Source of the DNA: Streptomyces sp. McG3
Lineage (GTDB): Bacteria; Actinomycetota; Actinomycetes; Streptomycetales; Streptomycetaceae
Direction: 5' to 3'
Length of the DNA: 64,000 nucleotides
Assembly: GCF_018619185.1 (NCBI RefSeq)
Contig: NZ_JAAXYC010000002.1
Span: 32,562 to 96,561, forward strand
Shown: positions 30,001 through 41,978 of the stretch, piece by piece
Position numbering within the stretch: position 1 is the stretch's first letter
Layout of the letters: each line of letters starts with the position of its first letter
The notes under the pieces: generated by a model
Told to the model about the DNA's origin: nothing
Database searches by the model: none
The model's input: the letters and a program-made list of their open reading frames with translations, nothing else
Program-made: the position numbers and the translations under genes

Positions 30001-33000
30001 GTGGCGTGCGATCACGTACGCCATCGCCTCGGCCAGCGCGTCGGTGTCCAGGCGCCGGTCGAAGGCGAAGTAGCTCTGGGCGACGTAGTGCCCGGCCGCG
30101 CCCGCCAGCTGGGCCTGGAAGAACAGGCCCCGCTGGAGTGGGGTGACCGGTGCGGTGCGCTCGGCCGTCTCGGAGGCGTTCCCGATCTGTTCCAGGGCGG
30201 CGAGCCAGTGATCGGTGATCGCGTCGGGTATGCCCTCGGCGAGGGTGAAGGCCGCGTGGAGGCAGCCGGTGGCCTCATCGGTCCAGGCGTTGACCTCGAC
30301 GGCGTAGGGGCTGTTCGGGTCGCCCGTGGTGATCGGCAGGGCGTCCGACTCGCCGCCCCGGCCGAGGTAGTTGAACAGGACCTGCGGCTGCGCGGTGAGC
30401 AGGGGGGCCGTCTGCGCGTTGAGGTATCTGAGGCGGCCGTAGGCGACGTGCCCGTCCTCGTCCGGCTGGCGTTCGGTGATCTCGCGCGCCGAGGCGACGG
30501 GGTCGGTGTGGGCGGTGAGGCGTACGGGGGCGATGGAGGTGAACCAGCCGACCGTACGGGAGTAGTCGTGGTGCTCCGCGGCCGGGACCCGGCCGTGTCG
30601 CTCCAGCTCGACGGCGAGGTCGGTGGGCGTGGTCTGGATCCGGGTCAGCGCGGTGCGCAGGGCTCCGCCCAGCAGCTCGGTGAGCCCGAGCCCGAGCGCG
30701 CCGGGTGCGCCGCGGGTCACCAGGTCGCTCGCTCCGGGCGGGAGGACGGCCGTCCTCCCGCGGTGGCCCCGGACCGTGCGCAGCAGCGCCGGGGCCCGGA
30801 GGGTGGTGATCCAGTGGCCGGGGTCGTCGGTCTGCTCGGCGGTCCGCACGGCGAGCGCTTCGGCGTAGGCGGCGTAGGAGGTGGTCGGCTCCGGCAGGGC
30901 GGCCCCGGTGAGGGCGGTGGCCAGGTCGTCGAGGAGGATCAGCCAGGACACCGTGTCCACGGCGATGTGGTGGACGGTGACGACCAGGGTGCGGTGCGCC
31001 GCGAGCCAGGAGAACGCGATGACGTCCCCGGTCTCCGGGTCGAGCCGTCCGGCGGCCTCGTTCGCCGCGGTGACGGCGTCGGTGGTGTCCGGGGTGCCGA
31101 CGTCGGCCTCACGGGCGGGTTCGGTGCGCAGGGCCCACACGCCGTGCTCGACGCGCAGCCGCAGGCGCAGGGCCGGGTGTGCGGCCACGAGGGCGTTCGC
31201 CGCGCGCCGGATGTCGTCGAGACGGGTGCCGTCGGCGACGGTCACGGTCCTGGCCTGGGCGAAGCCGGAGAGCGACGCGCCCAGCTCGCGCCGGCGCAGG
31301 ATGATCGGCGTGAGGGGAAGGGGTCCGTCCGCGCGGCGGGACGCCGGCGCCGGCACGGCCTGCGGAGCGTGGTCGGCCACGTGGCCGGCGAGGGCGCGGG
31401 GCGTCCGGAACAGGAAGACGTCGCGGGGGGTGATCCGCAGGCCGAGCGCCCGGGCCCGGTTGATCACGGTGATGGCGACGATGCTGTCGCCGCCCGCGCC
31501 GAAGAAGTCGGTGTCGGCGTGCACGGTGGCACCGGGGAGCGTTGCGGCGAAGATGCCGGTCAGGGAGGTGAGAGCGGTGTCGCCGGTGGGCTGTGGGATC
31601 TCCTGCGGCGGGTCGGTGTGCTGGGCGGCCCGCTCGGTCAGTGCCTTCCGGTCCAGCTTGCCGTTGACGGTCAGTGGCAGGGCGTCTATCGGCAGCACCC
31701 GGCCCGGCACCATGTGCGCGGGCAGTTGGGCGGCGAGCAGGCCGGTGAGGTCCGCGGGCGGCTCGCCGACGACATGGGCGACCAGGTGGTCGCCGCCGTC
31801 CGCCACGGTGACGGCCGCGTCGACGACGCCGTCGAGCTCCCGGATCGCGCTCTCCACTTCGCCCGGCTCGATCCGGAATCCCTTCAGCTGCACCTGGTCG
31901 TCGGCGCGCCCAGCGAACTCCAGCTCGCTGTCGAGGGTCCGGCGGGCGAGGTCGCCCGTGTGGTACATGCGGGAGCCGTCGGAGGCGAACGGGTCGGCCA
32001 CGAACCGCTCCGCGGTGAGTCCGGGGCGCCCCAGGTAGCCCAGGGACAGTTGGTCGCCGGCGACGTAGATGGCGCCCACCCGGCCCGGCGGCACCGGTCG
32101 CAGCCGGTCGTCGAGCAGATAGGCCGTCAGTCCGGGGACCGGCCGTCCGATGGGGCCGGCGTCGTCGCCCCGGGTGAAGTCCTCGTCCGTCAGGACCCGG
32201 TGGGTGACGTGGACGGTGGTCTCGGTGATGCCGTACATGTTGACCAGTTCGGGGGAACCCGTCCCGTGCCGCTCCACCCATCCGCGCAGTCGCCCGAGGT
32301 CGAGCGGCTCGCCGCCGAAGATGACACGGCGCAACGCCGTGACCGGCTCCGCCGCGTGCAGGTCCGCCTCGATGAACCGGTGGAAGGCGGACGGGGTCTG
32401 GTTGAGCACGGTCACGCCGCGTTCCCGGACCAGCCGGTGGAAGTCGACCGGCGAGCGGGTCAGCGCGTACTCCGGGACCAGCAGTTCGCCGCCGTGCACG
32501 AGGGTGCCCCAGAGCTCCCAGACGGCGAAGTCGAAGGAGAAGGAGTGGAACTGGACCCCTACGTCGTCCGGTCCGAGGCCCACGTCGTTACGCGTGTTGG
32601 CGAGGAGCGTCGTCACCGCGGAGTGCGGGACGACGACGCCCTTGGGCCGCCCGGTCGAGCCGGAGGTGTAGATGACATAGGCGGGGTCCCGGGGAGCGAC
32701 CGCCGGGAGGCCGGTGTCCAGGGGGTGTTCGTCGCCCTGGACGAGCACCCGGGCCCGCACGCCCGCCCGGGCCAGCAACCCGGTGAAGCGTCCGCGCTGC
32801 TCCCGGTCCACGAGGACGACCTGCGGGGCGGCGTCGGCGAGGATGTACTCCAGCCGCTCGTCCGGATAGGCCAGGTCCAGCGGTACGTAGGCGCCTCCGG
32901 CGGTGACGACGGCGACGAGGGCGACGACCTGTTCCAGCGAACGCGGGACGGCGACGGCGACCCGGTGCCCCGGCCCGACCCCTGCCGCGCACAGTGCGGC

Positions 33001-36000
33001 GGCCAACTCGTTTTTGGCGTGGGCGAGTTCGCCGTAGGTGAGGGAGCGGGTGGTGCCGTCCAGCGCGCACTGGGTGACGGCGGTGGCCGCCGGGTCGCCG
33101 AGCGCGGCGGCGTCGAACAGCTCGACCAGGGTCGTCGACGCCTCGTGTGCCGGGGCGCCGCCGGGCGTGGCGACCAGCCGGTCGACCGGGTCGTCCGGGC
33201 GGCCGAGCAGTCCGGTGAGGTTCCGGGTGAACGTGTCCAGGATCGCCCCGGCGCCTTCGGGGCGCAGGAGGTCGCCGTCGTAGATCAGGTTGAAGCGCGA
33301 GCGGCCGTCCTGTGCCCGTTCCACGACGAGCGTCAACGGGTAGTGCGGTGCCCCCTCGTTGACGATGGCGGCGATGGTGAGGGTGTCGTCCGGTCCGCGC
33401 AGGGCGGCCACGTCGGTCGCGATGTCGAAGACGACCAGGGTGTCGAAGAGCGAGCCTGTGCCGTTCAGCCGGCCGATCCGCGCGAGGGAGACGTGCTGGT
33501 GCGCCAGGACCGCGCCCTGGTGCCGCTTCACGGCGTCGAGCAGGTCGTACGCCGTGTCGTGCGCGGTCCAACGGGCTCGCACGGGAATGGTGTTGATGAA
33601 GAGGCCGACCATGTCCCGGATGCCGGGGAGCTCGGCGTCACGTCCGGAGACGGTGGAACCGAAGACGACGTCCCTGCTGTGCAGGATGCCCCCGAGGGTC
33701 GCCGCCCAGGCGCTGTGCACGGCCACGCTCAGGGATACTCCGGCCGAACGTGCCGCCGCGTCGATGTCGTCGGCAGGTTCGGCCGAGACGTCGGCGAACC
33801 GCTGGGAGGGGGTGTGCCCCTCGGCGACCAGGGAGGGGCCCGGCAGTCCGGCGAGCTCCTCGCGCCACACCCGGTCGCTCTCGCCCCGGTCGCGTCCCGA
33901 GAGCCAGTCCACGTAGTCGCGGTAGCCGCCGATCGGGTACACCGATCCCGGCGCGTGGTACTCGGCCAGCAGGGTGCGGAGCATCGGCGGCACCGACCAG
34001 CCGTCGGCGATGATGTGGTGCACGGTCTGCACCAGGACGGTGCGGCGGGCGCCGGCGCGGATGAGCGTGTACCGCATCAGCGGCCCGGCGGCGAGGTCGA
34101 AGCCGGCCCTGCGGTCCTGCTCGGCGAGGTCGCGGATCTCCTCGTCGGTGAGCCCGGGGCGGTCCAGGGTGACGAAGGGCGCGGTCCTGCCGGTCTCGAC
34201 GACGGAGACGACCCGGCCGTCGGCGAGCGCGGTGAAGCGGGCGGCCAGGTTGGGATAGAGGGTGAGCAGCCGGGTGGCGGCCGCGGCGAGGCGGTCGGCG
34301 TCCACGTCGCCGTCCAGGGTCAGCAGCTGCTGCTCGACGTAGGCGCCCGTGGCGTCGTCGTCGTAGACGGTGTGGAAGTAGAGGCCCTCCTGGAGCGGGG
34401 TCAGCGGCAGGATGTCGTGGAGCGCCGGGCCGTCCAGGATGTCGATGTCGGCCTGGGTCAGCGGCACCAGCGGGAAGTCGCTGGGCGTGTGGCCACCGTC
34501 GTCGAGCGCGGCGAGTGACGTGAGAGCGGTGCGGAAGTGGTCGCCGAGGGCGGTGATGTCCTTCTCGGTGAAGATGCCGTCGGGCCAGGAGATGGTGGTG
34601 ACCAGTTCGTACGCGCCACTTTCGTCGGGTTCGGCGATCGCGTTGAACTCCAGGGCGCGCGGCAGCCGCATCGCCGGGTCGCGCTGCTCACCCAGCTGCC
34701 CTGTGCTGATCCCGCGTTGCCAGTCTTCGGTGCTGCCGGCGCCGAAGCGGCCCAGGTAGTTGAAGAGGACCTGCGGCGACGGGCCGGCCGGCCCGTCGCC
34801 GGCCAGGTGGCGCAGGGCGCCGTAGGAGATTCCGTTGCTCGGTACGCGGGCGAGGTCTTCCTTGACCGCCTTGAGGGCGGCGGCGAGGTAGGCGGGCGCG
34901 GTGGGATCGGGCGCCGTTCCGGGATCCACGACAACCGGGAACAGGGTGGTGAACCAGCCGACGGTACGCGACAGGTCGGGGTCGAACCCGGCCGCGGCCG
35001 CGACGAAGCGTCCCTCGCGCCCGTGCCCTTCCAGTTCGATGTGGGCGAACGTCTGGTCCTGCCCCCGGTCACGTCGCAGGCGGGCGAGGGCGACGGCGAC
35101 GGCGGTCAGCAGGACGTCGTTGACGCCGGCGTGGAACTTCGCGGGGATCTCGCCCAGCAGTGCGGACGTGGTCGCGGGCCCGACGGAGACGGTGAGGGTC
35201 CGCTCCCGTTCCACGGTGTCGGCCGCGGTGAGCGCACGCCTGCCGATGGGGGCGTCGGCGGCGGGCAGCCGCGTGGCGTAGTGCCCGCGGTCGGTGTCGA
35301 ACGACGCGCGGCCCAGCAGCTGGGTCCAGCGCCGGAAGGAGGTGCCGACCGGGGGCAGATCGACGGGGGCGCCGGTGGAGCGCTGACGCCAGGCCGTGGC
35401 CAGGTCGTCCATCAGGATGCGCCAGGACACTCCGTCGATCACCACGTGGTGGGCGACCAGCACGAGTTGGCGTGCCTCGCGGCGCCAGACGGCACGGAGC
35501 ATGACGCCGTCGTCCGGTTCGAGCGCCTCGGTGGCGAGGGCGACGCACTCCCCGGGCGGGGCGTCGCTCTCCTCCCAGCAGGGTGCGGTCTTCCCGGCCG
35601 GCGGGATGTCGAAGCCCCAGCGCTCGCCGCGTACGAGCTTGGCCCGGAGCATGTCGTGCCGGGTGAGCACGGCGGCGAGCATGTCGTCGAGGGCGTCGGC
35701 GGTCAGCTCCGCCGGGGTGTTGAGGACGACCGACTGCACGAAGCCGTCGATCGCGTCCGTGGTCTCGCCCAGCCACTGGACGATGGGCGAACCGGCGACG
35801 GTGCCGGTCGCGACGTCACCGTGGTCGACGGCGGCGACCGACTCGGCACTCGCCACCGCCGCCAGCGCCCCGACGACGGTGTGGGTGAAGATCTGTCGCG
35901 CGCTCACGTGGAGGCCCACCTCGCGCAGGGCGCTGAGGAGGGAGATCGCCAGGATGCTGTCTCCGCCGAGCTGGAAGAAGTCGTCGTCCGCGCCGACGCT

Positions 36001-37992
36001 GTCCAGCCGCAGCACCCGCGCGACCGCCTCGCCGACCAGGCGCTCGTTCTCGGTGGCGGGCGCCACCGGGGCTCCGGTGCCCACGGCGGGTTCCGGCAGT
36101 GCCTTCCGGTCGATCTTGCCGTTCGCGGTGAGCGGGAACTCCGTCAGAACGACGAGGTGGGCGGGCACCATGTACTCGACCATGCTCGCCGTGGCCCATT
36201 CCCTGACATCGTCCGCGCTCAGGTCCTGGTGGTCGCCGGACGGGATGACGTATCCGATCAGGTAGGTGCCGCCCACCGTGTTCTTCCTCGCGACGACACA
36301 GGTGTGCCGTACGCCGGGGTGCTCGGCGAGGGAGGCCTCGACGTCCTCGATCTCCAGCCGCATGCCGCGGATCTTGACCTGGTTGTCGGCGCGGCCCAGG
36401 AAGTCCAGCGAGCCGTCGGGGGCGTACCGCGCCAGGTCGCCCGTCCGGTACAGCCGGGAACCGTCCGAGGCGAAGGGGTTGGCCACGAAGCGGGAGGCGG
36501 TGAGGCCCGGCGCGCCCGCATATCCGCGGCCCAGAAGGAATCCGCCCGCGTACAGCTCGCCGCCTACGCCGACCGGTACGGGCCGCAACTCGTCGTCGAG
36601 CACGTAGAGCTGGGTGTTGGGGTTGGCCCTGCCGATGGAGGTCGACAGGCGTGTCGCGGCTCCCCGGTAGATGACGTGGGAGACGCCGATGGTCGTCTCG
36701 GCGGGACCGTAGCCGTGGTACAGGGGGATGCCGAGGCGGTCGCGGAACCGCTCGTACAGCTCCGGGGTGAGGACCTCGCCGCCGCACCAGACGTGCCGCA
36801 GGCAGTCGAGACGGCCGGAGTCGCCCGCGATCTCCAGGAGGACGTCCAGCATGGACGAGACCAGGTAGGTGAAGGTGACGCGCTGCTCGGCGATGACGGC
36901 GAGCAGGTGGTGCGGATCGCGTTCGCCGCCGGGCCGCAGGATCACGAGACGGCCGCCGGTGACCAACGGCAGGAAGATCTCGTTGACGGAGATGTCGAAG
37001 GAGAGCGGCGCCTTGAAGAGCGCCGCGTCGTCATGACCGAAGCGCAGGATCTCGGCGGACTGCCACAACAGGCGTTCGCTGATCGCCTCGTGTCGGATCA
37101 TGGCGCCCTTGGGCCGTCCGGTGGAGCCGGACGTGAAGATCACATAGGCCAGGGAGGCGCCGGGGACGCGCACGTCGGGCGCGTCCACGGGGTGGGCCCC
37201 GTACTTCCATTCACCGAGGTCGACGGAGACGGCGTCCGGTTCCCCCGCGTCGGCCTTGCCCGTGGAGTTGAGCTGCAGCACGACCGTGGCGTCCTCGACG
37301 ACGGCGTTCCTGCGGGTGGCGGGCCACTGGGGGTCGAGGGGGACGAACGCGCCTTGGGCCTGCAGCACGGCGAGGAGGCCCACGACCATCTCGGCGGAGC
37401 GGCCGAGCGAGATGCCGACGACCTGTTCCGCGCCGAGGCCCCGTTCGATCAGGTGGTGCGCCAACTGGGCGGACAGCCGGGCCGCTTCGCGGTACGTCAG
37501 CGATCGGTGCTCGTCGATGATCGCGACGGCGTCCGGCCTCTGGCGCGCCTGTTCGCGGAACATCTCCATGACGGTCGGGCGGACCCGGTCCGCCCGGGTG
37601 TCGTTCCACCGGGCCAGTTCCTCGGCCCGGGCACGGGGACCGGACGGGCCGATGGTGCCGAGAGGCCGGTCGGGGAAGTCGGCCAGGTCGTCGAGGGCCC
37701 GCCGGGCGTCGGCCGGGTCGATCCCGGCCGGCACGGCGACGCCGGGACACTCGGCGTCGACCGGCCGACCGCCGGTTCCGCCGGTTCCGTCGTGGATCCG
37801 TCCGAGGACGTCGGGAAAGGGCGTGGCGGGTGTCAGCTCCATGCCGTCCGGTGCGATGCCGGTCGCCCAGTACGCGAGGGCGACGGTGCACGCTTCGACG
37901 ATGGTCCGGTCGCTGTGGTCGCCGAGCCGCCGGCGTACGGCGGCCAGCCGGGCGGGGGAAAGTTCCAGGCGAGAACCGTTCGGTTCGGACAT
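27094..37992 (-). CDS. cchH: Coelichelin non-ribosomal peptide synthetase, three modules
   Basis: 3632 residues. Domain order: A1 ([11 protein letters not shown] near 287), T1 (LGGDSI near 679), E1 ([10 protein letters not shown] near 850), C2 (HHIIADG near 1327), A2 (YTSGSTG near 1778), T2 (AGGDSI near 2167), E2 ([10 protein letters not shown] near 2342), C3 (HLLLWDG near 2742), A3 (YTSGSTG near 3197), T3 (LGGHSM near 3590). No thioesterase. The ten-residue specificity codes I read are DINYWGGIGK (A1), DFWNIGMVHK (A2, Thr) and DMENLGLINK (A3, hydroxyornithine), the codes known for coelichelin. Expected product: D-formyl-hydroxyornithine, D-allo-threonine and L-hydroxyornithine, with module 1 used twice. 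C3 has Leu in place of the second His of HHxxxDG. The start MSEPNGS is at 37992; upstream sequence is low complexity. Confidence 0.97.
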   Translation of the reverse strand: MSEPNGSRLELSPARLAAVRRRLGDHSDRTIVEACTVALAYWATGIAPDGMELTPATPFPDVLGRIHDGTGGTGGRPVDAECPGVAVPAGIDPADARRALDDLADFPDRPLGTIGPSGPRARAEELARWNDTRADRVRPTVMEMFREQARQRPDAVAIIDEHRSLTYREAARLSAQLAHHLIERGLGAEQVVGISLGRSAEMVVGLLAVLQAQGAFVPLDPQWPATRRNAVVEDATVVLQLNSTGKADAGEPDAVSVDLGEWKYGAHPVDAPDVRVPGASLAYVIFTSGSTGRPKGAMIRHEAISERLLWQSAEILRFGHDDAALFKAPLSFDISVNEIFLPLVTGGRLVILRPGGERDPHHLLAVIAEQRVTFTYLVSSMLDVLLEIAGDSGRLDCLRHVWCGGEVLTPELYERFRDRLGIPLYHGYGPAETTIGVSHVIYRGAATRLSTSIGRANPNTQLYVLDDELRPVPVGVGGELYAGGFLLGRGYAGAPGLTASRFVANPFASDGSRLYRTGDLARYAPDGSLDFLGRADNQVKIRGMRLEIEDVEASLAEHPGVRHTCVVARKNTVGGTYLIGYVIPSGDHQDLSADDVREWATASMVEYMVPAHLVVLTEFPLTANGKIDRKALPEPAVGTGAPVAPATENERLVGEAVARVLRLDSVGADDDFFQLGGDSILAISLLSALREVGLHVSARQIFTHTVVGALAAVASAESVAAVDHGDVATGTVAGSPIVQWLGETTDAIDGFVQSVVLNTPAELTADALDDMLAAVLTRHDMLRAKLVRGERWGFDIPPAGKTAPCWEESDAPPGECVALATEALEPDDGVMLRAVWRREARQLVLVAHHVVIDGVSWRILMDDLATAWRQRSTGAPVDLPPVGTSFRRWTQLLGRASFDTDRGHYATRLPAADAPIGRRALTAADTVERERTLTVSVGPATTSALLGEIPAKFHAGVNDVLLTAVAVALARLRRDRGQDQTFAHIELEGHGREGRFVAAAAGFDPDLSRTVGWFTTLFPVVVDPGTAPDPTAPAYLAAALKAVKEDLARVPSNGISYGALRHLAGDGPAGPSPQVLFNYLGRFGAGSTEDWQRGISTGQLGEQRDPAMRLPRALEFNAIAEPDESGAYELVTTISWPDGIFTEKDITALGDHFRTALTSLAALDDGGHTPSDFPLVPLTQADIDILDGPALHDILPLTPLQEGLYFHTVYDDDATGAYVEQQLLTLDGDVDADRLAAAATRLLTLYPNLAARFTALADGRVVSVVETGRTAPFVTLDRPGLTDEEIRDLAEQDRRAGFDLAAGPLMRYTLIRAGARRTVLVQTVHHIIADGWSVPPMLRTLLAEYHAPGSVYPIGGYRDYVDWLSGRDRGESDRVWREELAGLPGPSLVAEGHTPSQRFADVSAEPADDIDAAARSAGVSLSVAVHSAWAATLGGILHSRDVVFGSTVSGRDAELPGIRDMVGLFINTIPVRARWTAHDTAYDLLDAVKRHQGAVLAHQHVSLARIGRLNGTGSLFDTLVVFDIATDVAALRGPDDTLTIAAIVNEGAPHYPLTLVVERAQDGRSRFNLIYDGDLLRPEGAGAILDTFTRNLTGLLGRPDDPVDRLVATPGGAPAHEASTTLVELFDAAALGDPAATAVTQCALDGTTRSLTYGELAHAKNELAAALCAAGVGPGHRVAVAVPRSLEQVVALVAVVTAGGAYVPLDLAYPDERLEYILADAAPQVVLVDREQRGRFTGLLARAGVRARVLVQGDEHPLDTGLPAVAPRDPAYVIYTSGSTGRPKGVVVPHSAVTTLLANTRNDVGLGPDDVGVQFHSFSFDFAVWELWGTLVHGGELLVPEYALTRSPVDFHRLVRERGVTVLNQTPSAFHRFIEADLHAAEPVTALRRVIFGGEPLDLGRLRGWVERHGTGSPELVNMYGITETTVHVTHRVLTDEDFTRGDDAGPIGRPVPGLTAYLLDDRLRPVPPGRVGAIYVAGDQLSLGYLGRPGLTAERFVADPFASDGSRMYHTGDLARRTLDSELEFAGRADDQVQLKGFRIEPGEVESAIRELDGVVDAAVTVADGGDHLVAHVVGEPPADLTGLLAAQLPAHMVPGRVLPIDALPLTVNGKLDRKALTERAAQHTDPPQEIPQPTGDTALTSLTGIFAATLPGATVHADTDFFGAGGDSIVAITVINRARALGLRITPRDVFLFRTPRALAGHVADHAPQAVPAPASRRADGPLPLTPIILRRRELGASLSGFAQARTVTVADGTRLDDIRRAANALVAAHPALRLRLRVEHGVWALRTEPAREADVGTPDTTDAVTAANEAAGRLDPETGDVIAFSWLAAHRTLVVTVHHIAVDTVSWLILLDDLATALTGAALPEPTTSYAAYAEALAVRTAEQTDDPGHWITTLRAPALLRTVRGHRGRTAVLPPGASDLVTRGAPGALGLGLTELLGGALRTALTRIQTTPTDLAVELERHGRVPAAEHHDYSRTVGWFTSIAPVRLTAHTDPVASAREITERQPDEDGHVAYGRLRYLNAQTAPLLTAQPQVLFNYLGRGGESDALPITTGDPNSPYAVEVNAWTDEATGCLHAAFTLAEGIPDAITDHWLAALEQIGNASETAERTAPVTPLQRGLFFQAQLAGAAGHYVAQSYFAFDRRLDTDALAEAMAYVIARHPVVGAGFTTDDDGSPVQVLKAGRRVAVRTVALTTEAEVEALRTRDREQGFDPGEPPLVRMTVVRLPDGRDGLLLSYHLLLWDGWSREILLRDLFDAYEAVVAGRPWDATPAAPGFEEYARTLAAKDPAVSERFWAEYLAGLPGPTLLAGPSPDLMEELPRPLVHTLSAELSELLREAARTRGVTLNSVLTGAFGLLLGARTGRADAVFGVTVSGREGEGHGDIVGVLLNTVPLWTRARPDETVDAYLSSVQAARVAAMDHEHLGLGEIQRAGGHDTLFDNLFVLQNFLDPDAFAEMNARHGITSVRADDSTHYPYTWVVTPGDRLTVKLEHRQGDPDSARRLLEDYLRVLEDVARATGPVGALRGLGPDPEPAGRTEVGTDTVVDRFDLAAERDPGRIALVADGATMTFAELRERSRAVAGVLARRGIGPETTVGLAIPRSLDWIAALFAVLRVGAAYVPLELDHPDERIAAIVDDARPEVILTVSAVSPRLNGELIELDRPLPEAEPYTTFAPEDPDRLRHPAYTIYTSGSTGKPKGVVTEYAGLTNMLINHQRRIFEPVLAEHDHRIFRIAHTVSFAFDMSWEELLWLADGHEVHICDEELRRDAPRLVAYCVEHGIDVVNVTPTYAQQLVAEGLLEDPERRPALVLLGGEAVTPTLWQRLAETGGTVGYNLYGPTEYTINTLGVGTFECQDPVVGVAIDNTDVYVLDPWLRPLPAGVPGELYVAGIGIARGYLGRSAQTAHRFVACPFGRPGERMYRTGDLVIRRPDGNIAYLGRTDQQVKIRGHRVEPGEVEAVFAAHPAVRFVAAVAQPDPGVDGGHRLAAYLVLADSADLVRVAHEVGAGLPDFLRPTHFAQVDSIPLTVNGKADTKALPEARPLGALTTAGERGPETGTESTVCEFFAEALDLDDDEVSAVGDFVSLGGHSMLAVRLIGLLRREYGPVITIRDLFTLRTPEAIARHLDENS

Positions 37993-38051
37993 CGAAGTCT
38001 CAGCACCCTTCCGCGGTATGCGAATCGACCCGGCACTCGGCCGGAATGCGC

Positions 38052-39839
38052 TCAACTGCCCTCTCGCCACGCACGCCACAGCCGGGCGTACTGGCCGCCC
38101 AGCTCGACCAGTTCGCTGTGCGTCCCCTCCTCCACCACGCGCCCCGCGTCCAGCACGGCGATCCGGTCCGCCGCCATCGCCTGGGTCAGCCGGTGGGCCA
38201 CGAACAGCGTCGTCCGGCCGGAACAGGCGGCCAGCACGGCGCGTTCCAACTCGGCCGCGCCCTCACTGCCCGCCTCCGCGGTCGACTCGTCGAGTACGAC
38301 CACGGGTGACCGGCTGAGCACCAGCCGGGCCAGGGCGATCTGGGCGACCTTGGTGACGTCCAGGCGTTCGCCGCCCTCGCCGACCGTGGTGTCCAGTCCG
38401 TCGGGGAACAGGTCGAGCCATCCCCCGGCGCCGACCGTCCGCAGCGCGTCCCTCAGCTCGTCGTCGCTCGCGTCGGGTGCGGCGAGCCGCAGGTCGTCGG
38501 CGAGCGGGCCGGAGAACACATGGGTCTCCTGGGTCAGGATGCTCACCAGGGCGCGCGCGCCGGCCTCGTCCGTCCCGGCGAGGTCGTGCGTCCCGATGCG
38601 CACCGACCCGGCCTGTGGTCTCCCGATGCCGGCGACCAGCGCGGCCAGGGTCGACTTGCCGGCGCCCGTCGCCCCGACCAGGGCGAGGGAGCCCCCGGCC
38701 GGGATGGACAGGGACACGCCCCGCAGGACCGGGTCCTCGGCCCCGGGATAGGTGAACGTCAGGTCCCGTACGGTGACGGGGTGGGGCGCGTCGTCGGCCG
38801 CGGCCACCGAGCCGTCGCCCACCAGCCGTTTCTCGGAGGGCTCCGAGAACACGCCGACCAGCCGGGTGAGGCTCGCGCCGGACTTCTGCGCCTCGTCGAA
38901 GGTGAACATGATGGCGCCGAGCGGGGTGAACAGGCGGTGGAACATCAGCGGGGCGGCCGACACCTCGCCCAGGGTGGCGGCGTCCGCCTCCAGCAGGGCG
39001 TACCCGACGACCAGGATCAGGACGAGGCCGATGAACTCGGCCCGGTTCTCCCGGCCGACGAACCGTCCGAAGAAGCGGAACACCTCGACGCCGAGGTTCC
39101 GCACCCGCCACGACTCGCTGGTGACCTTCTCCCGTACGGAGTCCTCCATACGGTAGGCGCGGACCGTGTCGATGCCGTTCAGTCCACTGATCAGAGCCTG
39201 CGCCCGATCGGCCTGGGCCACCCGCTGCTCGCGGTAGAGCGGCGCCGAGCGGGGCAGGTACCAGCGGAGCGCCAGCGCGTAGGCGGGCAGGGCACCGGCT
39301 CCCGCCAGGCCGAGCCGCCAGTCGAGACCGAACATGCCGATCGTCGCGATGGCCACCAGGACCCCGGCCGAGAACACGGTGGGGATGGCCGTACGGATGC
39401 CCTTGGAGAGCACGGCCACGTCGTCGCCGACGCGGGACAGCACGTCCCCCCGCCCCACCTGCTCCACCCGCGCGCTCGGCATCCCCAGAACGGCTCGCAC
39501 GGCTTCCTCGCGGAGCCGTGCGAGCAGTTCGGCGCCGAGTCTCCCGATCAGGTACGTGGAGGCCGCGGAGGCCGCCGCGCCGAGGAGCGCCGCCCCCACC
39601 ATCAGCACTCCGACGGTGAGCAGTATCGAGCGCGACTCGCCCCCGGCCACCCCGTCGACTACCCGGCTGAGGAGGAGCACCGGGAGCACCTGCAACGCGG
39701 CCCCGGCCACCGTGGTGAGCACGGTGGCGGCGGTCAGCCACCGCGCCCGCCGGCAGTGCTCGGCCACCCAGCGGGTGGCCTCGCGTCCGGTGGCCGTGCG
39801 CAGGGTCGTCCCGGCGACGGGGGTCTCGATGGCAGTCAC
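38052..39839 (-). CDS. cchG: ABC exporter half-transporter with intact Walker A but degenerate signature
   Basis: 595 residues: six membrane helices (about 35-310) and an ATPase domain. Walker [10 protein letters not shown] (389-397), Walker B VVVLDE (513-518) with the catalytic Glu, and H-loop FVAHRL (His 549) are all present. The LSGGQ signature is replaced by [19 protein letters not shown] (about 488-506). This is the exact complement of CchI, so the two would form one working ATP site at their interface. GTG start at 39839, 46 bases after cchF; no strong ribosome site. It lies between the siderophore-binding protein and the NRPS, as in S. coelicolor. Export of coelichelin is the likely role. 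Confidence 0.9.
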   Translation of the reverse strand: MTAIETPVAGTTLRTATGREATRWVAEHCRRARWLTAATVLTTVAGAALQVLPVLLLSRVVDGVAGGESRSILLTVGVLMVGAALLGAAASAASTYLIGRLGAELLARLREEAVRAVLGMPSARVEQVGRGDVLSRVGDDVAVLSKGIRTAIPTVFSAGVLVAIATIGMFGLDWRLGLAGAGALPAYALALRWYLPRSAPLYREQRVAQADRAQALISGLNGIDTVRAYRMEDSVREKVTSESWRVRNLGVEVFRFFGRFVGRENRAEFIGLVLILVVGYALLEADAATLGEVSAAPLMFHRLFTPLGAIMFTFDEAQKSGASLTRLVGVFSEPSEKRLVGDGSVAAADDAPHPVTVRDLTFTYPGAEDPVLRGVSLSIPAGGSLALVGATGAGKSTLAALVAGIGRPQAGSVRIGTHDLAGTDEAGARALVSILTQETHVFSGPLADDLRLAAPDASDDELRDALRTVGAGGWLDLFPDGLDTTVGEGGERLDVTKVAQIALARLVLSRSPVVVLDESTAEAGSEGAAELERAVLAACSGRTTLFVAHRLTQAMAADRIAVLDAGRVVEEGTHSELVELGGQYARLWRAWREGS

Positions 39840-39885
39840 CCGGAGACCGGTTCTCGCGGGGGAAGGGGGCGTCGGCTCGTCATCG

Positions 39886-40935
39886 CTACTTGACCGAGGC
39901 GACGAGTTCGTCGATCGCGTACGGCAGGGAGAGCAGGGTGCCCTGGGACATCGCCGCGCCGATCGCCGGTCCCTCGCTGTCCAGCAGGTAGGAGACCTTG
40001 CCGTTCTTGACGGCCGGGAGGTTGTTGAACAGCTCGAACTTCTTCAGCGCGTCGGTGTCGGCCTTGTCGTTGATGACGAAGATCCGGTCGACGTCGATGA
40101 GGTCGATGCGCTCGGGCGAGAGCTCGGTGGAGAATCCGCCGTCCGCGATCTTGTCGATCTCGCTCTGGTAGGTGAATCCGGTGCCCGTGACCAGGCGGCC
40201 GCGCACGTCCGTCGAGGTGAACGCCGAGATCGAGTCCTTGTACCAGGACAGGGCGACGGCCTTCTGTCCGCCGAACTCGGGGTGTGCCTTCTTGGCCGTG
40301 TCCAGCTTGGTCTGGATGCCCTTGACCAGTTCGGCGCCCTCCTTCTCCTTGCCGAGCGCCTTGGCGATGTGCACCGCGTTGTCCTGCCACGGGGCGCTGA
40401 AGAGCTCCTTCTCGCCCTTGGTGCGGCCCACGGTCGGGGCGATCTTGGAGAGCTTCTCGTAGGCCGCCTTGTCGACCTCGGAGTAGACCGCGATGATCAG
40501 GTCCGGCCGGAGGGAGGCGATCTTCTCGAAGTTGGGGCCCGCGTCACCGTTCTTCATGACGACCTCGGGGCGGGTGTCGCCCCACTGGTCCTTCACCCAG
40601 GGCCACTGCGTGTTGATGTCGGGCGTCTGCCCGGCCGGGTTCGGGTACTGGTCGACCATGCCGACCGGCTTGACGCCGAACGCCAGGACGGCCTGGTCGT
40701 CGGTGTAGCCGACGGTGACGACCCGCTGGGGAGCCTTGCTGACCTCGGTGGATCCGAACGCGTGCTCCACCGTGACGGGGAACGCGCCCCCGGCGGCGGG
40801 AGCGTCGTCGTTCTTCTTCTCGTCCGCCGAATCGGTACCGCATCCCGCGAGGAGACCGACGCCGAGGGTCGCGGCGGACACGGCCGCGGCCAGCCGCTGC
40901 CACGGCTTCACAAGCGTCGTTCGATGGAGAGACAT
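39886..40935 (-). CDS. cchF: Ferric-siderophore-binding lipoprotein
   Basis: 349 residues. The signal peptide ends in a lipobox (LGVGLLAGC), so the mature protein is lipid-anchored on the cell surface. The FepB/FhuD-type fold is shown by RVVTVGYTDDQAVLAFGVKPVGMVDQ near the N-terminus and by LRPDLIIAV and LSKIAPTV in the middle. It would capture ferric coelichelin for the CchC/D/E permease. The start at 40935 is followed by a basic n-region. Its promoter carries a clear iron box (41007-41025), which also starts the cchF-G-H-I transcript, so uptake, export and synthesis genes share iron control. Confidence 0.93.
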   Translation of the reverse strand: MSLHRTTLVKPWQRLAAAVSAATLGVGLLAGCGTDSADEKKNDDAPAAGGAFPVTVEHAFGSTEVSKAPQRVVTVGYTDDQAVLAFGVKPVGMVDQYPNPAGQTPDINTQWPWVKDQWGDTRPEVVMKNGDAGPNFEKIASLRPDLIIAVYSEVDKAAYEKLSKIAPTVGRTKGEKELFSAPWQDNAVHIAKALGKEKEGAELVKGIQTKLDTAKKAHPEFGGQKAVALSWYKDSISAFTSTDVRGRLVTGTGFTYQSEIDKIADGGFSTELSPERIDLIDVDRIFVINDKADTDALKKFELFNNLPAVKNGKVSYLLDSEGPAIGAAMSQGTLLSLPYAIDELVASVK

Positions 40936-40989
40936 CCGGAATCCCTTGCTTTCGCACTGTCCACTGCGCCCCGGTACGAGGGCAGCCAG

Positions 40990-41025
40990 ACTGTACCCCG
41001 AGTAAGTGAGGCCAGCCTAGCCTAA
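40990..41025 (-). promoter_or_regulatory. Iron-box promoter of the cchF-G-H-I operon
   Basis: On the minus strand TTAGGCTAGGCTGGCCTCA (41025-41007) matches 15 of 19 bases of the DmdR/IdeR consensus. A -10 TACAGT lies at 40995-40990, so the box covers the -35 region. Repression under iron-replete conditions is expected. Confidence 0.8.
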
Positions 41026-41071
41026 CCGGATAACTTTCCACCGGTCAGGATGAGTTGCATCCGCCGGATGG

Positions 41072-41941
41072 TCAGCGGCCCTGCGGGGCGGGCCCGTTCG
41101 ACGGTTCGCGCCGGACGTGTGTGCGGCCGATCGGCACGATGAGCGGGCGGTCGCCCACCGGATCGTCGATCACCTCGGCCCGCAGCCCGAACGCCTCGTG
41201 GAGCAGCTCGGCGGTGATCACGTCCCGGGGGTGTCCCTGCGCCAGGACGGCCCCCGCCCGCATGACGACGAGGTTGTCGCTGTAGCGCGTGGCCAGATTC
41301 AGGTCGTGCAGGACCATGACCACGGTGCGGCCCGACTCGTGCAGATCGTCGACCAGGTCGAGTACGTCGATCGCGTGGGCCAGGTCCAGGTAGGTGGTCG
41401 GCTCGTCCAGCAACAGCAGGTCGGTGCCCTGAGCCAGGGTCATCGATATCCACACGCGTTGGCGCTGGCCGCCGGACAGCGAGTCGACGGGCCGGTCGGC
41501 CAGGTCCGCCACCCCGGTCATGGCCAGCGCGCGCCGCACGACGTCGGCGTCGTCCGACGACCACTGCCGCAACCAGCTCTGGTGCGGATGACGTCCGCGG
41601 GCGACGAGGTCGGCGACGGTCAGCCCTTCCGGCGCCACCGGCGCCTGCGGCAGCAGCCCGAGCTTCTTCGCCACGTCCCTGGTGCGGAGCCTGCCGATGT
41701 CCTCACCGTCCAGCACGACGGAACCGCCGGCCGGTTTGAGCAGCCGGCTCAGGGTCCGCAGCAGGGTGGACTTTCCGCACCCGTTGGGGCCGATGATCGT
41801 GGTGATCACCCCGGGTGGAACGGTGACGTCGAGCTTGTCGATGACCGTACGGTCGCCGTATCCGACGGTGATGCCCCTGGCTGCCAGCCGTGGGACGTCC
41901 TCGACGCCCACTTCGGTCCGGGCGGTGAACTGAGCGGCCAC
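41072..41941 (-). CDS. cchE: Ferric-siderophore ABC importer ATPase
   Basis: 289 residues, FepC/FhuC type. Walker [11 protein letters not shown]-loop LGLLPQAP, signature [12 protein letters not shown], Walker [13 protein letters not shown], and H-loop VLHDLN. It powers uptake of ferric coelichelin through CchC/CchD. GTG start at 41941 with a G-rich ribosome site. A 37-base gap separates it from cchD, and a weak second iron box lies in that gap, so it may have an extra internal promoter. The C-terminal tail [13 protein letters not shown] is disordered. Confidence 0.93.
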   Translation of the reverse strand: MAAQFTARTEVGVEDVPRLAARGITVGYGDRTVIDKLDVTVPPGVITTIIGPNGCGKSTLLRTLSRLLKPAGGSVVLDGEDIGRLRTRDVAKKLGLLPQAPVAPEGLTVADLVARGRHPHQSWLRQWSSDDADVVRRALAMTGVADLADRPVDSLSGGQRQRVWISMTLAQGTDLLLLDEPTTYLDLAHAIDVLDLVDDLHESGRTVVMVLHDLNLATRYSDNLVVMRAGAVLAQGHPRDVITAELLHEAFGLRAEVIDDPVGDRPLIVPIGRTHVRREPSNGPAPQGR

Positions 41942-41954
41942 AAGCCCCCCTTGT

Positions 41955-41974
41955 TGAGGTTCGCCTTACTTCTA
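41955..41974 (-). promoter_or_regulatory. Possible internal iron box before cchE
   Basis: On the minus strand the segment AAGGCGAACCT (within 41974-41955) resembles TAGGCTCACCT of the iron-box core at 8 of 11 bases. It lies in the 37-base gap between cchD and cchE. Weaker than the other boxes. Confidence 0.4.
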
Positions 41975-41978
41975 CCAT

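Noticed and set aside
27112..34518. A very long open frame on the plus strand opposite the NRPS gene
   Set aside because: It is the complement of cchH. High GC removes stop codons in the antisense frame; composition is Val/Gly/Asp/Arg-rich and no domain is visible.
34537..38751. Second long plus-strand frame opposite cchH and cchG
   Set aside because: Same antisense effect; no ribosome site and no recognisable domain.
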